From positions 124,001 through 188,000 of the forward strand of contig CAJUID010000001.1 of assembly GCA_910585905.1 (NCBI GenBank): a DNA stretch of 64,000 bases, written 5' to 3'. Below are positions 52,761 through 61,441 of this stretch, piece after piece; position 1 is the stretch's first letter, and the number at the start of each line of letters is the position of its first letter. This DNA is from an uncultured Lachnospiraceae bacterium (GTDB taxonomy: Bacteria > Bacillota > Clostridia > Lachnospirales > Lachnospiraceae). The notes beneath the pieces are model-generated. The model worked only from the letters and a program-made list of their open reading frames with translations, had not been told where the DNA came from and did not search any database. The translations under genes and the position numbers were made by a program.

Positions 52761-53657
52761 ATGAGAGTATTGAATTTTGGTTCACTAAATATTGACTACT
52801 TTTATAAAGTAGATCATTTTGTACAAAAGGGAGAAACACAGGCATCAGATATGCTGAATGTGTATGCCGGCGGGAAAGGGTTAAACCAGTCCGTTGCACT
52901 GAGCAGGGCTGGGGCAGAGGTTTATCATGCCGGGATGATCGGTGTGGATGGGACATTTCTAAAAGAAATGTTAAAAGATGCTGGTGTCAACACAGAATAT
53001 GTTGAGAAATCACAAAATATCCGAACCGGCCATGCCATTATCCAAAATGACAGCATGGGTGATAACTGCATTATCTTATACGGAGGGGCAAATCAGGCAA
53101 TTACCAGGGAGATTGCGGACAATGTTATGAAAAACTTTAACAGCGGGGACTGGCTCATCCTTCAGAATGAGATAAGTGAGATTCCGTATATTGCAGAAAA
53201 GGCTGCGGAAAAGGGCATGAAGATTTTTCTAAATCCATCCCCAATGAATGATAAAATTTTTGAAATTAATTTGGACTGCATCGACTGTTTTATCCTAAAT
53301 GAAGGAGAAGGAAAAGCACTTGCTGGTTTACAACAATCTGATGGAGATGCATTGATCAAACAGCTTAGGGAACAATTTCCTCATGCTGAAATTGTCTTGA
53401 CACTTGGTGAGAATGGGTCTGTATATGCAGGAAAAGACGGAATCGTGTGGCAAGATGCATATCGGGCAGACGCTGTAGACACGACAGCTGCAGGCGACAC
53501 ATTTACTGGATACTTTATGGCAGGCAGACTTCACGGAATGCCTGTAAAAGAAGCACTTACTATGGCATCAAAAGCTTCTGCCCTGGCAGTATCCAAAAAG
53601 GGAGCCGCCCTGTCTATACCAACAAGAAAGGAAGTTCTTGAATTTGAAGTAAAGTGA
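52761..53657 (+). CDS. rbsK: Ribokinase (PfkB family)
   Basis: A 298-residue sugar kinase, probably phosphorylating ribose released from nucleosides. Seen: NFGSLNIDYFY at the N-terminus, AGGKGLNQSVALSRAG, the anion-hole and catalytic loop DTTAAGDTFTGYF with the catalytic Asp (GAGD is AAGD here). About equal in length to the kinase half of the divergent fusion. ATG after GAGGAATTGAT. First gene of the operon. Confidence 0.92.
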   Translation: MRVLNFGSLNIDYFYKVDHFVQKGETQASDMLNVYAGGKGLNQSVALSRAGAEVYHAGMIGVDGTFLKEMLKDAGVNTEYVEKSQNIRTGHAIIQNDSMGDNCIILYGGANQAITREIADNVMKNFNSGDWLILQNEISEIPYIAEKAAEKGMKIFLNPSPMNDKIFEINLDCIDCFILNEGEGKALAGLQQSDGDALIKQLREQFPHAEIVLTLGENGSVYAGKDGIVWQDAYRADAVDTTAAGDTFTGYFMAGRLHGMPVKEALTMASKASALAVSKKGAALSIPTRKEVLEFEVK

Positions 53658-53667
53658 GGGGATTCAA

Positions 53668-54153
53668 ATGCAGGAAATGATAATGAACCATATGACTGCT
53701 GGCAGCCGGAACATGCTCTTGATGCCAGATAGCCTTCGGACAGAGCCAAACGGAGTTACACCTGAAATTTATGAGTCAGTCAGAAAAAGCGTGGGAATGA
53801 AGAAATATGATCGGCAGGATGTGGAGATCGCATTAAAACATACCTTGTTTTCTGTTGTGATATGGGAGGCAGACCGGCCAATCGGGATTGGCAGAGTAGT
53901 CGGGGACGGAAGGGTGGCATTTTTTATTAAAGATGTTGCAATTGTCCCAGACAAGCAAGGTCTTGGAATCGGTACACTGATTATGGAAAAACTAATGGAA
54001 TATATTCAGAATGCCGGAGCCTCCAATGCCTATGCCGGGCTGATGGCGCTAAAAGGAAAAGAAGACTTTTATAAAAAATTTGGATTTCATGTAAGGCCAT
54101 ACAAGAATGAGGGGAGCGGGATGACACAATATTTAAATGAACATACTGATTAA
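53668..54153 (+). CDS. GNAT-family N-acetyltransferase
   Basis: A 161-residue acetyltransferase. The acetyl-CoA loop is VPDKQGLGIGTLIMEKL (Q-x-x-G-x-G), with FYKKFGFHVRP near the C-terminus. Its acceptor is unknown. ATG after GAGGGG, ten bases beyond rbsK, so it is part of the operon though its link to nucleoside use is unclear. Confidence 0.9.
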   Translation: MQEMIMNHMTAGSRNMLLMPDSLRTEPNGVTPEIYESVRKSVGMKKYDRQDVEIALKHTLFSVVIWEADRPIGIGRVVGDGRVAFFIKDVAIVPDKQGLGIGTLIMEKLMEYIQNAGASNAYAGLMALKGKEDFYKKFGFHVRPYKNEGSGMTQYLNEHTD

Positions 54154-54202
54154 ATATTATGATTAAAAGTATGATTTTAAAGAAAGATAGGAGGAGATTA
54201 TT

Positions 54203-55123
54203 ATGAAAAAGCAACCTATTATTATTGATACCGACCCAGGTATTGATGACGCATTAGCCATTGCAATCGCTTTATTTTCCGGGGAACTGGATGTAAAGCT
54301 GATTACGACGGTAGCGGGGAACGTATCACTGGAACATGTTACCAATAACACATTAAAGCTGTTAAGTTTTTGGGAAAAAGATATCCCGGTAGCTGCTGGT
54401 GCTGACAGGCCGCTAATTGAGCCACTAGTTGATGCTTCTAATGTGCATGGTGTCACGGGAATGGAAGGTTTTGATTTCCCTGAACCCAAAAAGGAACTAT
54501 TATTGGAAGAACATGCTGTAAATGCAATGCGCCGAGTAATTATGGAGAGCCCTGAACCAATTACACTGGTTCCAATCGCGCCATTAACAAATATTGCACT
54601 GCTATTTACAATGTATCCAGAAGTCAAGAAAAATATTAAAGAGATTGTCATGATGGGCGGCTCTGCTGGCAGGGGAAATAAAGGAGTTATGTCAGAATTT
54701 AATATCGCAACCGACCCGGAAGCAGCAAAGATTGTATTTGACAGTGGACTGCCAATCGTAATGGCAGGGTTGGATGTAGGTTGGAAGGCCCTTGTATACC
54801 CGGAGGACAGTGCAAAAATGCTGGAAATGGGAAAAACCGGCGAGATGGCATATTGCCTGTTTAAGAAATACCGCGGCGGCACTTTTGGGACAGGCTTAAA
54901 AATGTATGATAGCTGCGCTGTTGCATATCTTCTTTGTCCAGAATTATTTACTGTGGAAGAGACATTTGTAGATATTGAACTGGCTGGAAGCATGACAAGG
55001 GGATGCACTCTAGTTGATTTGAAAGGCTATCTCAAGCAGGGTCCAAATGCCAAAGTATGCATGGATATTGATGGAGAAAAATTCAGAAAATGGTTTTTGG
55101 AATATGTAGCAAAGTGCATATAG
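54203..55123 (+). CDS. Ribonucleoside hydrolase (inosine-uridine-preferring family)
   Basis: A 306-residue enzyme that cleaves nucleosides to base and ribose. The calcium-binding signature IIIDTDPGIDDALA is at residues 7-20, with VAGNVSLE, the Asn in EFNIATDPEAA, and the C-terminal YDSCAVAYLL where the last metal Asp lies. The residue before that Asp is Tyr; in several relatives it is a catalytic His. ATG after AGGAGGAG. Ribose released here would feed the ribokinase two genes upstream. Confidence 0.94.
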   Translation: MKKQPIIIDTDPGIDDALAIAIALFSGELDVKLITTVAGNVSLEHVTNNTLKLLSFWEKDIPVAAGADRPLIEPLVDASNVHGVTGMEGFDFPEPKKELLLEEHAVNAMRRVIMESPEPITLVPIAPLTNIALLFTMYPEVKKNIKEIVMMGGSAGRGNKGVMSEFNIATDPEAAKIVFDSGLPIVMAGLDVGWKALVYPEDSAKMLEMGKTGEMAYCLFKKYRGGTFGTGLKMYDSCAVAYLLCPELFTVEETFVDIELAGSMTRGCTLVDLKGYLKQGPNAKVCMDIDGEKFRKWFLEYVAKCI

Positions 55124-55142
55124 CAAAAGCCGGAAAAGGACG

Positions 55143-56564
55143 GTGAAGCCAGATATGATTATGATGTATTTCGCTGCAGTGATAGCAGTAGGCATTGTGG
55201 TAGTAATGCTAATCAAAAAGATGGATATTAAAATATCGCTGTTTTTTATGGGAATGCTGCTGATGTATATTGCAATCTATAGTGGAAGGGAACTCGCCGT
55301 TCAAGATTTTGCATCGACTGGAGCTGCCTGGCTTGATCCTTTAAAAGCCGTTGCAGACCAGTTTAAGTCTATCATCACTTCATCAGGCTTTATTATCCTG
55401 ATGCTTGGCGGTTACTCCTCCTATATGACACGCATCCGGGCAAATGAAATAACTGTTCAGGCTTTAATTCGGCCAATTGCCGGAATTAAGTCAACCTATA
55501 TTTTGATACCAGTTGTATTTCTTGTTGGCAATTTTCTGTCACTTGTTGTCCCAAGTGCGTCTAACCTCGCCATAATCCTGCTCGCTACGATTTATCCTGT
55601 TATGCTCAAAGTAGGGATGAATCCACTTACAGCAGGCGCGGTTATCGCCACATCCGCAACAGTTATGCCAACCCCTCTTGGGAGTGACAATGTTGCGATC
55701 GCCGCTGAACTTGCAAATACGCCTCAGTTCGCAGGACTTACCGCAAGTGACTATGTTTTTAAATACCATGTCTTAGTCTCTGTTCCAACCTTGCTGATTA
55801 TGGCGCTGGCACATTACTTTTGGCAGAAACATGAAGACAAGCGTTACGGAAACAAGCAGGTGGACTCCAAACCTGCGGCAGAAATGGAAAATATTCCAGG
55901 CGGCAGAATCTACCGCACAGTCTATGCAATTTTGCCACTGCTTCCGATACTGCTTCTGATTTTCGCATTTTTATTGCAGAGAATCGCAGGCGTAACTGTT
56001 ACTTTAAGCGTCGAAGTAGCTGTTTTATTCTCATTCGTTATTTCTATCATCTGTGAGATAATCCGGCGAAAAAGCATAAAAGATACTCTAGAAGACACAG
56101 AATCGTTCTTTACCGGCATGGGAGGTGCAATGCCTATCGTAGCACTTCTTGTAGCAGGAACCACATTTGTTGTAGGACTTCAGTCCATCGGCATTATCCA
56201 TTCCCTGCAAAACGCCATGACCGGAATCAGCGGACAAGGCATGGGGTTTGTGCTTCCTCTGGTCATGGTACTGCTTACCGCTTTAATCGTAATACTGAGC
56301 GGAAGCGGAACTGCCCTATTCTTTGCCATGGTTCCACTGATGGTACCGCTTGCCGGTGCCGCTGGAATTAATGTCCTGGCATTGTCTATACCAATGGCAC
56401 TTGCCGGAAACCTGCTGCGAGCCGTGTCGCCGGTGTCCGCAGTTGTAATGATAGTGGCCGGTTCCATCGGGGAAGACCCGGTCCGAATTATCCGCCGGAC
56501 AGCAGTACCAATGATTACTGGAGTGATCTTTATGTTTGTAGCTTCGTTAATAATATTTTTATAA
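55143..56564 (+). CDS. DcuC-family transporter 1 of the nucleoside operon
   Basis: A 473-residue integral membrane protein with about 12 helices of the DcuC/C4-dicarboxylate carrier family. Seen twice in family-like form: LVGNFLSLVVPSASNLAIIL and ATVMPTPLGSDN in the first half, a HVLVS-linked loop, then LSGSGTALFFAMVPLM and SPVSAVVMIVAGSIGEDP near the end. GTG at 55143 follows AAAGGA at short spacing; an ATG four codons later is an alternative. Its operon suggests nucleosides or bases rather than C4-dicarboxylates; that is inference. Confidence 0.87.
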   Translation: MKPDMIMMYFAAVIAVGIVVVMLIKKMDIKISLFFMGMLLMYIAIYSGRELAVQDFASTGAAWLDPLKAVADQFKSIITSSGFIILMLGGYSSYMTRIRANEITVQALIRPIAGIKSTYILIPVVFLVGNFLSLVVPSASNLAIILLATIYPVMLKVGMNPLTAGAVIATSATVMPTPLGSDNVAIAAELANTPQFAGLTASDYVFKYHVLVSVPTLLIMALAHYFWQKHEDKRYGNKQVDSKPAAEMENIPGGRIYRTVYAILPLLPILLLIFAFLLQRIAGVTVTLSVEVAVLFSFVISIICEIIRRKSIKDTLEDTESFFTGMGGAMPIVALLVAGTTFVVGLQSIGIIHSLQNAMTGISGQGMGFVLPLVMVLLTALIVILSGSGTALFFAMVPLMVPLAGAAGINVLALSIPMALAGNLLRAVSPVSAVVMIVAGSIGEDPVRIIRRTAVPMITGVIFMFVASLIIFL

Positions 56565-56628
56565 CTCATGAAACAACATCATATCAAATCATTGATATGG
56601 TTACACGAAAAAAGAAAGGAGAAACGAT

Positions 56629-58002
56629 ATGGTAGAAGCATTAATCGTTTTACTAGTATTAGGCGTGGTCGGCTTTTTCATAATCAAGAATTATAATCCG
56701 GCCGTTATCTTGATAGGAGGCGGAATCCTGCTGCTTATTGCAGCGGCAGCATTAGGCCATCCGCTTTATGCAGACGAGGGAGGCACCGGATTTGTCGTCT
56801 TTGATATCTTTATGAAACTAAAAGATACATTGATTTCTAATATGACGGGATCCGGCTTAATCTTAATGATTTTGTTTGGATATTCGGGATATATGAACAA
56901 AATCGGCGCAAACCAGGTTGCAGTAGACCTTCTGGTTGCACCGATGAAAAAGATTAAATCCCAGACATTGTTTATCCCTATTGTATTTCTGCTTGGAAAC
57001 TTAATGTCACTTGTCGTACCAAGCGCATCAAGCCTTGCAATTATCCTGATGGCAATTCTATATCCGATGCTCCAGGGGATGGGCATCTCTTCCCTGACAG
57101 CAGCAGGAATCATTGCCATGACCGCTACGATTATGCCAACTCCTCTCGGAGCGGACAACGTAATCGCAGCAGAAACATTAGAGATGAACCTGATGGAATA
57201 TGTAATGTATAATGCTAAAATTTCTATTCCTGTTTTGCTGATTCTTGCAGTAGTTCATTGCTTATGGCAGAGATTTTGTGATAAAAGAGAAGGCGAACGG
57301 GCATTTGTTAAAATTGATGAGTCTAAGTTAAAGAAGCAGGAAGATGTGAACCTTCCTAAAATCTATGCACTGCTCCCAGTTCTCCCACTGCTCTTAATCC
57401 TTGGCGTAGGAATTGCAGCAATGGTTATCCCATCCATTAAAATGGATGTATTTATCTTAACATTTATCTCATTTATTGTCGCAATCATTTTTGAGGTAAT
57501 CAGAACAAAGGATTTCAAGAGCGTTACAAACGCCTCATCTGAAATGTTTATGGGAATGGGCGAAGGCTTTGGACGAGTTGTTATGCTCGTAGTCGGCGGT
57601 TCCTTATTTACAAGCGGCGTACAAGCACTTGGCGTAATTGACAACCTTACAGAGGCCGTTCAGCATACTAGCTCAGCAGGTTTAATTACTATGGTTATTT
57701 TCGCACTTGCTACCTGCCTGTTTGGTATCCTTAGCGGTGGTGGACTCGCTATGTTCTATGCCGTTATCGCTATGATTCCTGGAATCGCAGCTACTGCAGG
57801 CGTACATGGAATGCTGATCACACTGCCGATGCAGATGATTGCAAACCTTTCCAGAACAATTTCACCTGTCGCTGCAGTTATCATGATTGTAGCATCGACA
57901 GTAGGCGTAAGCCCGACACGAATTTTGAAACGTACAGCAGTACCATCTATTGTAGCAATTATATTAGTAATGGTATTCTCTGTTGTATTCCTTCCATATT
58001 AA
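56629..58002 (+). CDS. DcuC-family transporter 2 of the nucleoside operon
   Basis: A 457-residue membrane protein, paralogous to the upstream gene. Shared blocks: LLGNLMSLVVPSASSLAIIL, TATIMPTPLGADN, LSGGGLAMFYAVIAMI, SPVAAVIMIVASTVGVSPTR. About 12 helices. ATG after AAAGGAGAAACG, 64 bases after the first transporter. Two adjacent copies may act on different substrates or as a heteromer. A terminator closes the operon. Confidence 0.88.
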   Translation: MVEALIVLLVLGVVGFFIIKNYNPAVILIGGGILLLIAAAALGHPLYADEGGTGFVVFDIFMKLKDTLISNMTGSGLILMILFGYSGYMNKIGANQVAVDLLVAPMKKIKSQTLFIPIVFLLGNLMSLVVPSASSLAIILMAILYPMLQGMGISSLTAAGIIAMTATIMPTPLGADNVIAAETLEMNLMEYVMYNAKISIPVLLILAVVHCLWQRFCDKREGERAFVKIDESKLKKQEDVNLPKIYALLPVLPLLLILGVGIAAMVIPSIKMDVFILTFISFIVAIIFEVIRTKDFKSVTNASSEMFMGMGEGFGRVVMLVVGGSLFTSGVQALGVIDNLTEAVQHTSSAGLITMVIFALATCLFGILSGGGLAMFYAVIAMIPGIAATAGVHGMLITLPMQMIANLSRTISPVAAVIMIVASTVGVSPTRILKRTAVPSIVAIILVMVFSVVFLPY

Positions 58003-58051
58003 ATATGGAGCAAAACATACGGCTACACCTTTTATAGCATAAATCCTTTTT

Positions 58052-58085
58052 GCGCCCCTAAAGCAACATCTAGGGGCGCTTTAAT
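58052..58085 (+). terminator. Terminator at the end of the nucleoside operon
   Basis: Perfect 9-bp GC-rich stem GCGCCCCTA/TAGGGGCGC (58052-58060 with 58071-58079), followed by TTTAAT. It overlaps the last codons of the converging cobA-type gene. Confidence 0.8.
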
Positions 58086-58611
58086 ATTCTATCCCCTCTC
58101 TTGCTGTTACCCCTTTTTCATAAGGATGCCTGATACACTTCATTTCTGTTATATAATCTGCGCATTCCAGAAAAAATGCATCTGGATTTCTCCCAGTACA
58201 AATAATTTCTATGTTTCCCTTTCCTAAGTACAAAAAATCTTGCAGCTTGCCACAATCAATCAGCCCCCAACGGCACGGATACGTAATTTCATCTAATATA
58301 ACCATATCATATTCTCTGTTTTGTATCGTTCCAATTGATATAGTATTAAGCAACTGGTTATGAATAGATGTCTGCTCCTGTTTCTGTTCCAATGTCATCT
58401 CCCTATAAAAAGGGAACTTTTTTTTGCTGCGCAATACCGTAATTCCACCGATATCTTGCAGGCTCTTAATCTCACCTGTCTCCCCGCCCTTCATAAATTG
58501 CACAAACAAAACTCTTTTTCCTGTCCCCGCTGCACGGACGGCAAGGCCAACTGCAGCGGTTGTCTTTCCCTTCCCATCACCATAATATAAATGAATCAAA
58601 CCAGCTTTCAT
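58081..58611 (-). CDS. cobA: Cob(I)alamin adenosyltransferase, CobA/BtuR type
   Basis: A 176-residue ATP:corrinoid adenosyltransferase that makes adenosylcobalamin precursors. The P-loop is YYGDGKGKTTAAVG at residues 9-22, with VLFVQFMKGG and the Walker B-like MVILDEITYP. The C-terminus EKGVTAREGIEY is typical. The ATG at 58611 follows GGAGGG. It is separated from the other cobalamin genes by the acetyltransferase pair. Confidence 0.95.
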   Translation of the reverse strand: MKAGLIHLYYGDGKGKTTAAVGLAVRAAGTGKRVLFVQFMKGGETGEIKSLQDIGGITVLRSKKKFPFYREMTLEQKQEQTSIHNQLLNTISIGTIQNREYDMVILDEITYPCRWGLIDCGKLQDFLYLGKGNIEIICTGRNPDAFFLECADYITEMKCIRHPYEKGVTAREGIEY

Positions 58612-58634
58612 CAAACCCTCCTTCTGCAAATACT

Positions 58635-58817
58635 TTATTCTCGCGTATGCAACGAGCCAAACGCAATGCTTGCAAGGAACTGAAAGTTCCTTTGCACTTG
58701 GCGACTGCGCGCGGGTCTAATACCCCGCCCCTCTGGGACGGAACTTGCCAAGGAACCGAATGGTTCCTTTAGCGAAGCTAAGTATGCCCCGTTGCTCTGC
58801 AGCGGGGTATTTGACTA
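58635..58817 (-). repeat. Dispersed intergenic repeat, copy 6 (longest)
   Basis: About 183 bp, opposite orientation to copies 2-5. On the plus strand the modules are TTCTCGCGTATGCAACGAGCC, GGAACTGAAAGTTCC hairpin, CTTGGCGACTG, TACCCCGCCCC, GGAACCGAATGGTTCC hairpin, GCGAAGCTAAG, and CCCCGTTGCTCTGCAGCGGGG followed by TATTTGACT. Confidence 0.86.
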
Positions 58818-58969
58818 AGCATCAGTATACAAAAGACACCATCCAAAGTCAAAATCATTAAAATGCCAATCAAGGCAACAGACAAACTATTACAGATAAT
58901 GTAATATCTGTTCATATAAATTGCCATTTTATTTAAAATTATTGTAACCATAATTTAACACTAAGTTGG

Positions 58970-58998
58970 TTGACGCGTTAATCTATGCAACCTATAAT
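58970..58998 (+). promoter_or_regulatory. Promoter of the acyltransferase-SGNH operon
   Basis: TTGACG (58970-58975), 17-base spacer, perfect TATAAT (58993-58998). The transcript would have a leader of about 125 bases before the ATG at 59131. Confidence 0.8.
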
Positions 58999-59130
58999 AA
59001 TATTTACAGCACAGGCCAGAGAAAGATTTTGAACATGTGCAATCAGAAGGGCAGAACGAAGCAGAATACAATTAATTTACGGATCGTATCTGATAAAGAG
59101 CTGTAATAGGGAACAGGGGAGATTGGGAAT

Positions 59131-60099
59131 ATGAACGATAATAATGTAAATGAAATACACAGGCTTAGCGGGCTGGATGCGCTAAGAGGAATTGCTATTG
59201 TTGGTATTGTATTATACCACCTTTATCCGGCAATATTTCCGGGCGGCTTTTTAGGTGTTCCCCTATTTTTTGTATTATCAGGCTATCTAATGTTTACAAC
59301 AAGTGACAGGCATTGGGAAAAAGGGGACTTCCATTTTGGTAATTATTACAAAAAACGATTTCTTAAAATCTTTCCGCCGCTTTTTATTACAGTCATTGCA
59401 GTATGCAGCTATATGACATTATTCCAAAGGGAACAGATGGCAGGCATACGCCAAGAACTCTGCAGCATCTTCTTTGGATACAATAACTGGTGGCAGATCA
59501 ATGAGAACAGCTCCTATTTTTCAAGGCTAATCAATGCCTCCCCATTTACCCATCTTTGGTTTTTGGCGATAGAAATGCAGTTTTACCTCTTATGGCCAGT
59601 TATATTCTGGCTATACCAGAAAGCTTGCAAAACATTTGGCGGCAATAGAATGTGCTTTCTTTTTTTACTGCTTTCCATACTTTCGGCTGGCAGAATGTGG
59701 TATCTTTATACTCCCGGTGAAGACCCTTCCAGGGTATATTACGGGACCGATACTATGGCATTTCCAATGTTGCTTGGCATATTCTGGGGGGCATTTAACC
59801 GCCAGTTTAAAAGAGTCCGCCTTCCTGCAGTCTCACCCAAAAAAGCTGCCATCCTTTTAAGCGGTTTTGTTTTTGTTACCATTATGCTGTTTTTTTCAGT
59901 TACCGGGATAAGCAGCATTGTTTATCAGGGTGGAATGTTTCTGGTTAGTTTATTTTTTCTTGCAATGCTCAGTATCACAGAAAGTTTGGAAGAAAGCGTT
60001 GCGAAATGGCTGGATGTGTCCCTTCTCTCAAAATTAGGGGCAAAGAGTTATCTAATTTACTTATGGCATTATCCAATAATAATTTTGGCGAATTTATAG
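59131..60099 (+). CDS. Acyltransferase 3 family membrane protein (OatA membrane half)
   Basis: A 322-residue integral membrane O-acyltransferase with about 9-10 helices. Seen: RLSGLDALRGIAIVGIVLYH near the N-terminus (R/H of the acyltransferase 3 active site), FVLSGYLMF, YYKKRFLKIFPP, FTHLWFLAIEMQFYLLWP, and YLIYLWHYPI at the end. Usual OatA carries a C-terminal SGNH domain; here it is missing and is encoded by the next gene. Probably transfers acetyl groups across the membrane for peptidoglycan or polysaccharide O-acetylation. Confidence 0.92.
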   Translation: MNDNNVNEIHRLSGLDALRGIAIVGIVLYHLYPAIFPGGFLGVPLFFVLSGYLMFTTSDRHWEKGDFHFGNYYKKRFLKIFPPLFITVIAVCSYMTLFQREQMAGIRQELCSIFFGYNNWWQINENSSYFSRLINASPFTHLWFLAIEMQFYLLWPVIFWLYQKACKTFGGNRMCFLFLLLSILSAGRMWYLYTPGEDPSRVYYGTDTMAFPMLLGIFWGAFNRQFKRVRLPAVSPKKAAILLSGFVFVTIMLFFSVTGISSIVYQGGMFLVSLFFLAMLSITESLEESVAKWLDVSLLSKLGAKSYLIYLWHYPIIILANL

Positions 60100-60117
60100 T
60101 TAATAGGAGGCAGTAGT

Positions 60118-60861
60118 ATGAGGGTGGACAGAACACAATGGCAGGAAATACAAGACCATTTTATGGTATTTGTACTCGCATTTTGTATGGTTGTGGGTGG
60201 TTATGGCATATTTACAGCACCTGATTCCAAAAAAGCTTCAGACCAATTTATGTTAGAGCAGGAATTGGAAAACAATGTAAAAGCCTTGCAGCGGATGGAG
60301 TTAATAGATATGGAGCCAGAGGAAGGAGCCTTTTTACAGAGTTCTGCTGCAGGCGGGCCACCATCTGGAAATAAACGGCAAAGCACATACAAACCAGTCT
60401 CTGTCATTGGCGATTCTGTTTTTCTTGGGGCTGCTATCTCCTTTAAAAAAGTATATAAAAATGCAGTGATTGATGCCAAAATTTCAAGGCAGGTTGTACA
60501 GGGGCTGGATGTCGCAAAGCAAATGAAGAAAAAGGGTAAATTAAGAGATACGATAATTATAGCTCTTGGCACAAACGGAACATTTAACCAGGCAACCGGA
60601 CAGAAACTAATAGATTATCTGGGAAAGAATCGGACAATTTACTGGGTAAGCGCTTATGGCAAACGGCTTTCTTGGCAAAACGCCGTTAATAAAACAATCC
60701 AGAAACTAGCCCGGAAAAATAAAAATGTACATATTATTTCATGGGCAAAATATGCCAAAGATCATCCAAACTGGTTTTATCAGGATGGGATTCACCTCAA
60801 CAGTAAAGGACAGGTTGGTTTTGCAAAATTTATCAGAGATTCAATCTGTGACAAGGCGTAA
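60118..60861 (+). CDS. SGNH-hydrolase-fold O-acetyltransferase domain protein (OatA extracellular half)
   Basis: A 247-residue protein with one N-terminal membrane helix (about 14-33) and an extracellular SGNH domain. Catalytic motifs: block I VIGDSVFLGA with Ser, block III ALGTNGTFN with Asn, and block V YQDGIHLNSKG with the Asp-His pair. This is the same domain that ends fused OatA proteins. The ATG follows AGGAGG, 18 bases after the acyltransferase gene, so the pair works as a split OatA. Its last 21 bases overlap the converging gene. Confidence 0.92.
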   Translation: MRVDRTQWQEIQDHFMVFVLAFCMVVGGYGIFTAPDSKKASDQFMLEQELENNVKALQRMELIDMEPEEGAFLQSSAAGGPPSGNKRQSTYKPVSVIGDSVFLGAAISFKKVYKNAVIDAKISRQVVQGLDVAKQMKKKGKLRDTIIIALGTNGTFNQATGQKLIDYLGKNRTIYWVSAYGKRLSWQNAVNKTIQKLARKNKNVHIISWAKYAKDHPNWFYQDGIHLNSKGQVGFAKFIRDSICDKA

Positions 60862-61425
60862 TATACATGTTTTATTACCGCAGCTTTCACAAAGGCTGCA
60901 GTCCCCCTCTCTTTTTTCGTCAGACATTGGGAGAAGAAATACAACACTCTTTCCCGGTGACAGCACAAACTTTTCGTTATAAGAAATATCCATCTGCCCA
61001 AACTCTCTATAAAGCTTGGGCAGTAATTCGATTGGATAAGTGTCTCCCAAAAATTCCATTTTCTCAACCCATTTCCCAGTTTGCCGCTGTACTTCACGAA
61101 TCAATTCTCCATATGACTTATACAACATTTCTATCGCAATACACTCAATCATATATGCTTCTGACAGACAATTTTTGCTCAGATAGATCTCCTGCATCTC
61201 GTCTATGCCGCTTCCAAGTGTCAGGAATACCGCGGCATAATCCTTTGGGGACATCAAACTATCCCCGCTTTTCCACAGATAATATGCTTTTACTTGGAGC
61301 AAAGGAGCCATAGAACCACTTAGCGCCTGCAAAGATAAAAAATCTTCTTCTCTAAAATGATACCGTTTGATTATATGTTTTATATCCTCTGATCCCATAT
61401 TAATTCTAATATCGACTGTATTCAT
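60841..61425 (-). CDS. MetH activation-domain-like protein
   Basis: A 194-residue cytosolic protein resembling the stand-alone B12-dependent methionine synthase activation domain (TM0269-like). Seen: PKDYAAVFLTLGSGIDEMQ, where LGxGID is typical, CIAIEMLYKS, YNEKFVLSPGKSVVFLLP, and a C-terminal Cys cluster CSLCESCGNKTC that could bind metal. It is the last gene of the cobalamin operon on this strand and lies 16 bases after cbiC. ATG after GAGGAG. Role in reactivating a corrinoid protein is inferred from family and context. Confidence 0.78.
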   Translation of the reverse strand: MNTVDIRINMGSEDIKHIIKRYHFREEDFLSLQALSGSMAPLLQVKAYYLWKSGDSLMSPKDYAAVFLTLGSGIDEMQEIYLSKNCLSEAYMIECIAIEMLYKSYGELIREVQRQTGKWVEKMEFLGDTYPIELLPKLYREFGQMDISYNEKFVLSPGKSVVFLLPMSDEKREGDCSLCESCGNKTCILRLVTD

Positions 61426-61441
61426 CTCTTCTCCTCAGCTA

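Larger units (their letters stand above)
58612..59130. other. Gene-free stretch between cobA and the acyltransferase gene
   Basis: The first two fifths are dispersed repeat copy 6. The rest is AT-rich and holds an inverted repeat ACAGAT-8-ATCTGT (58892-58911) and a consensus-like promoter for the acyltransferase operon. No cobalamin riboswitch core was recognised upstream of cobA. Confidence 0.6.

Noticed and set aside
54163..55008. 281-codon minus-strand frame opposite the nucleoside hydrolase gene
   Set aside because: Ser/Thr/Ile-rich composition, no ribosome binding site and no family resemblance; it is the antisense shadow of a well-supported enzyme.
56180..57158. Long minus-strand frames opposite the two DcuC-family genes
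   Set aside because: They mirror the hydrophobic, Ala/Gly/Ile-rich coding strands and have no start signals.
58612..58960. Possible cobalamin riboswitch upstream of cobA
   Set aside because: The region is filled by the dispersed repeat and AT-rich DNA; I could not find a B12-box-like core.
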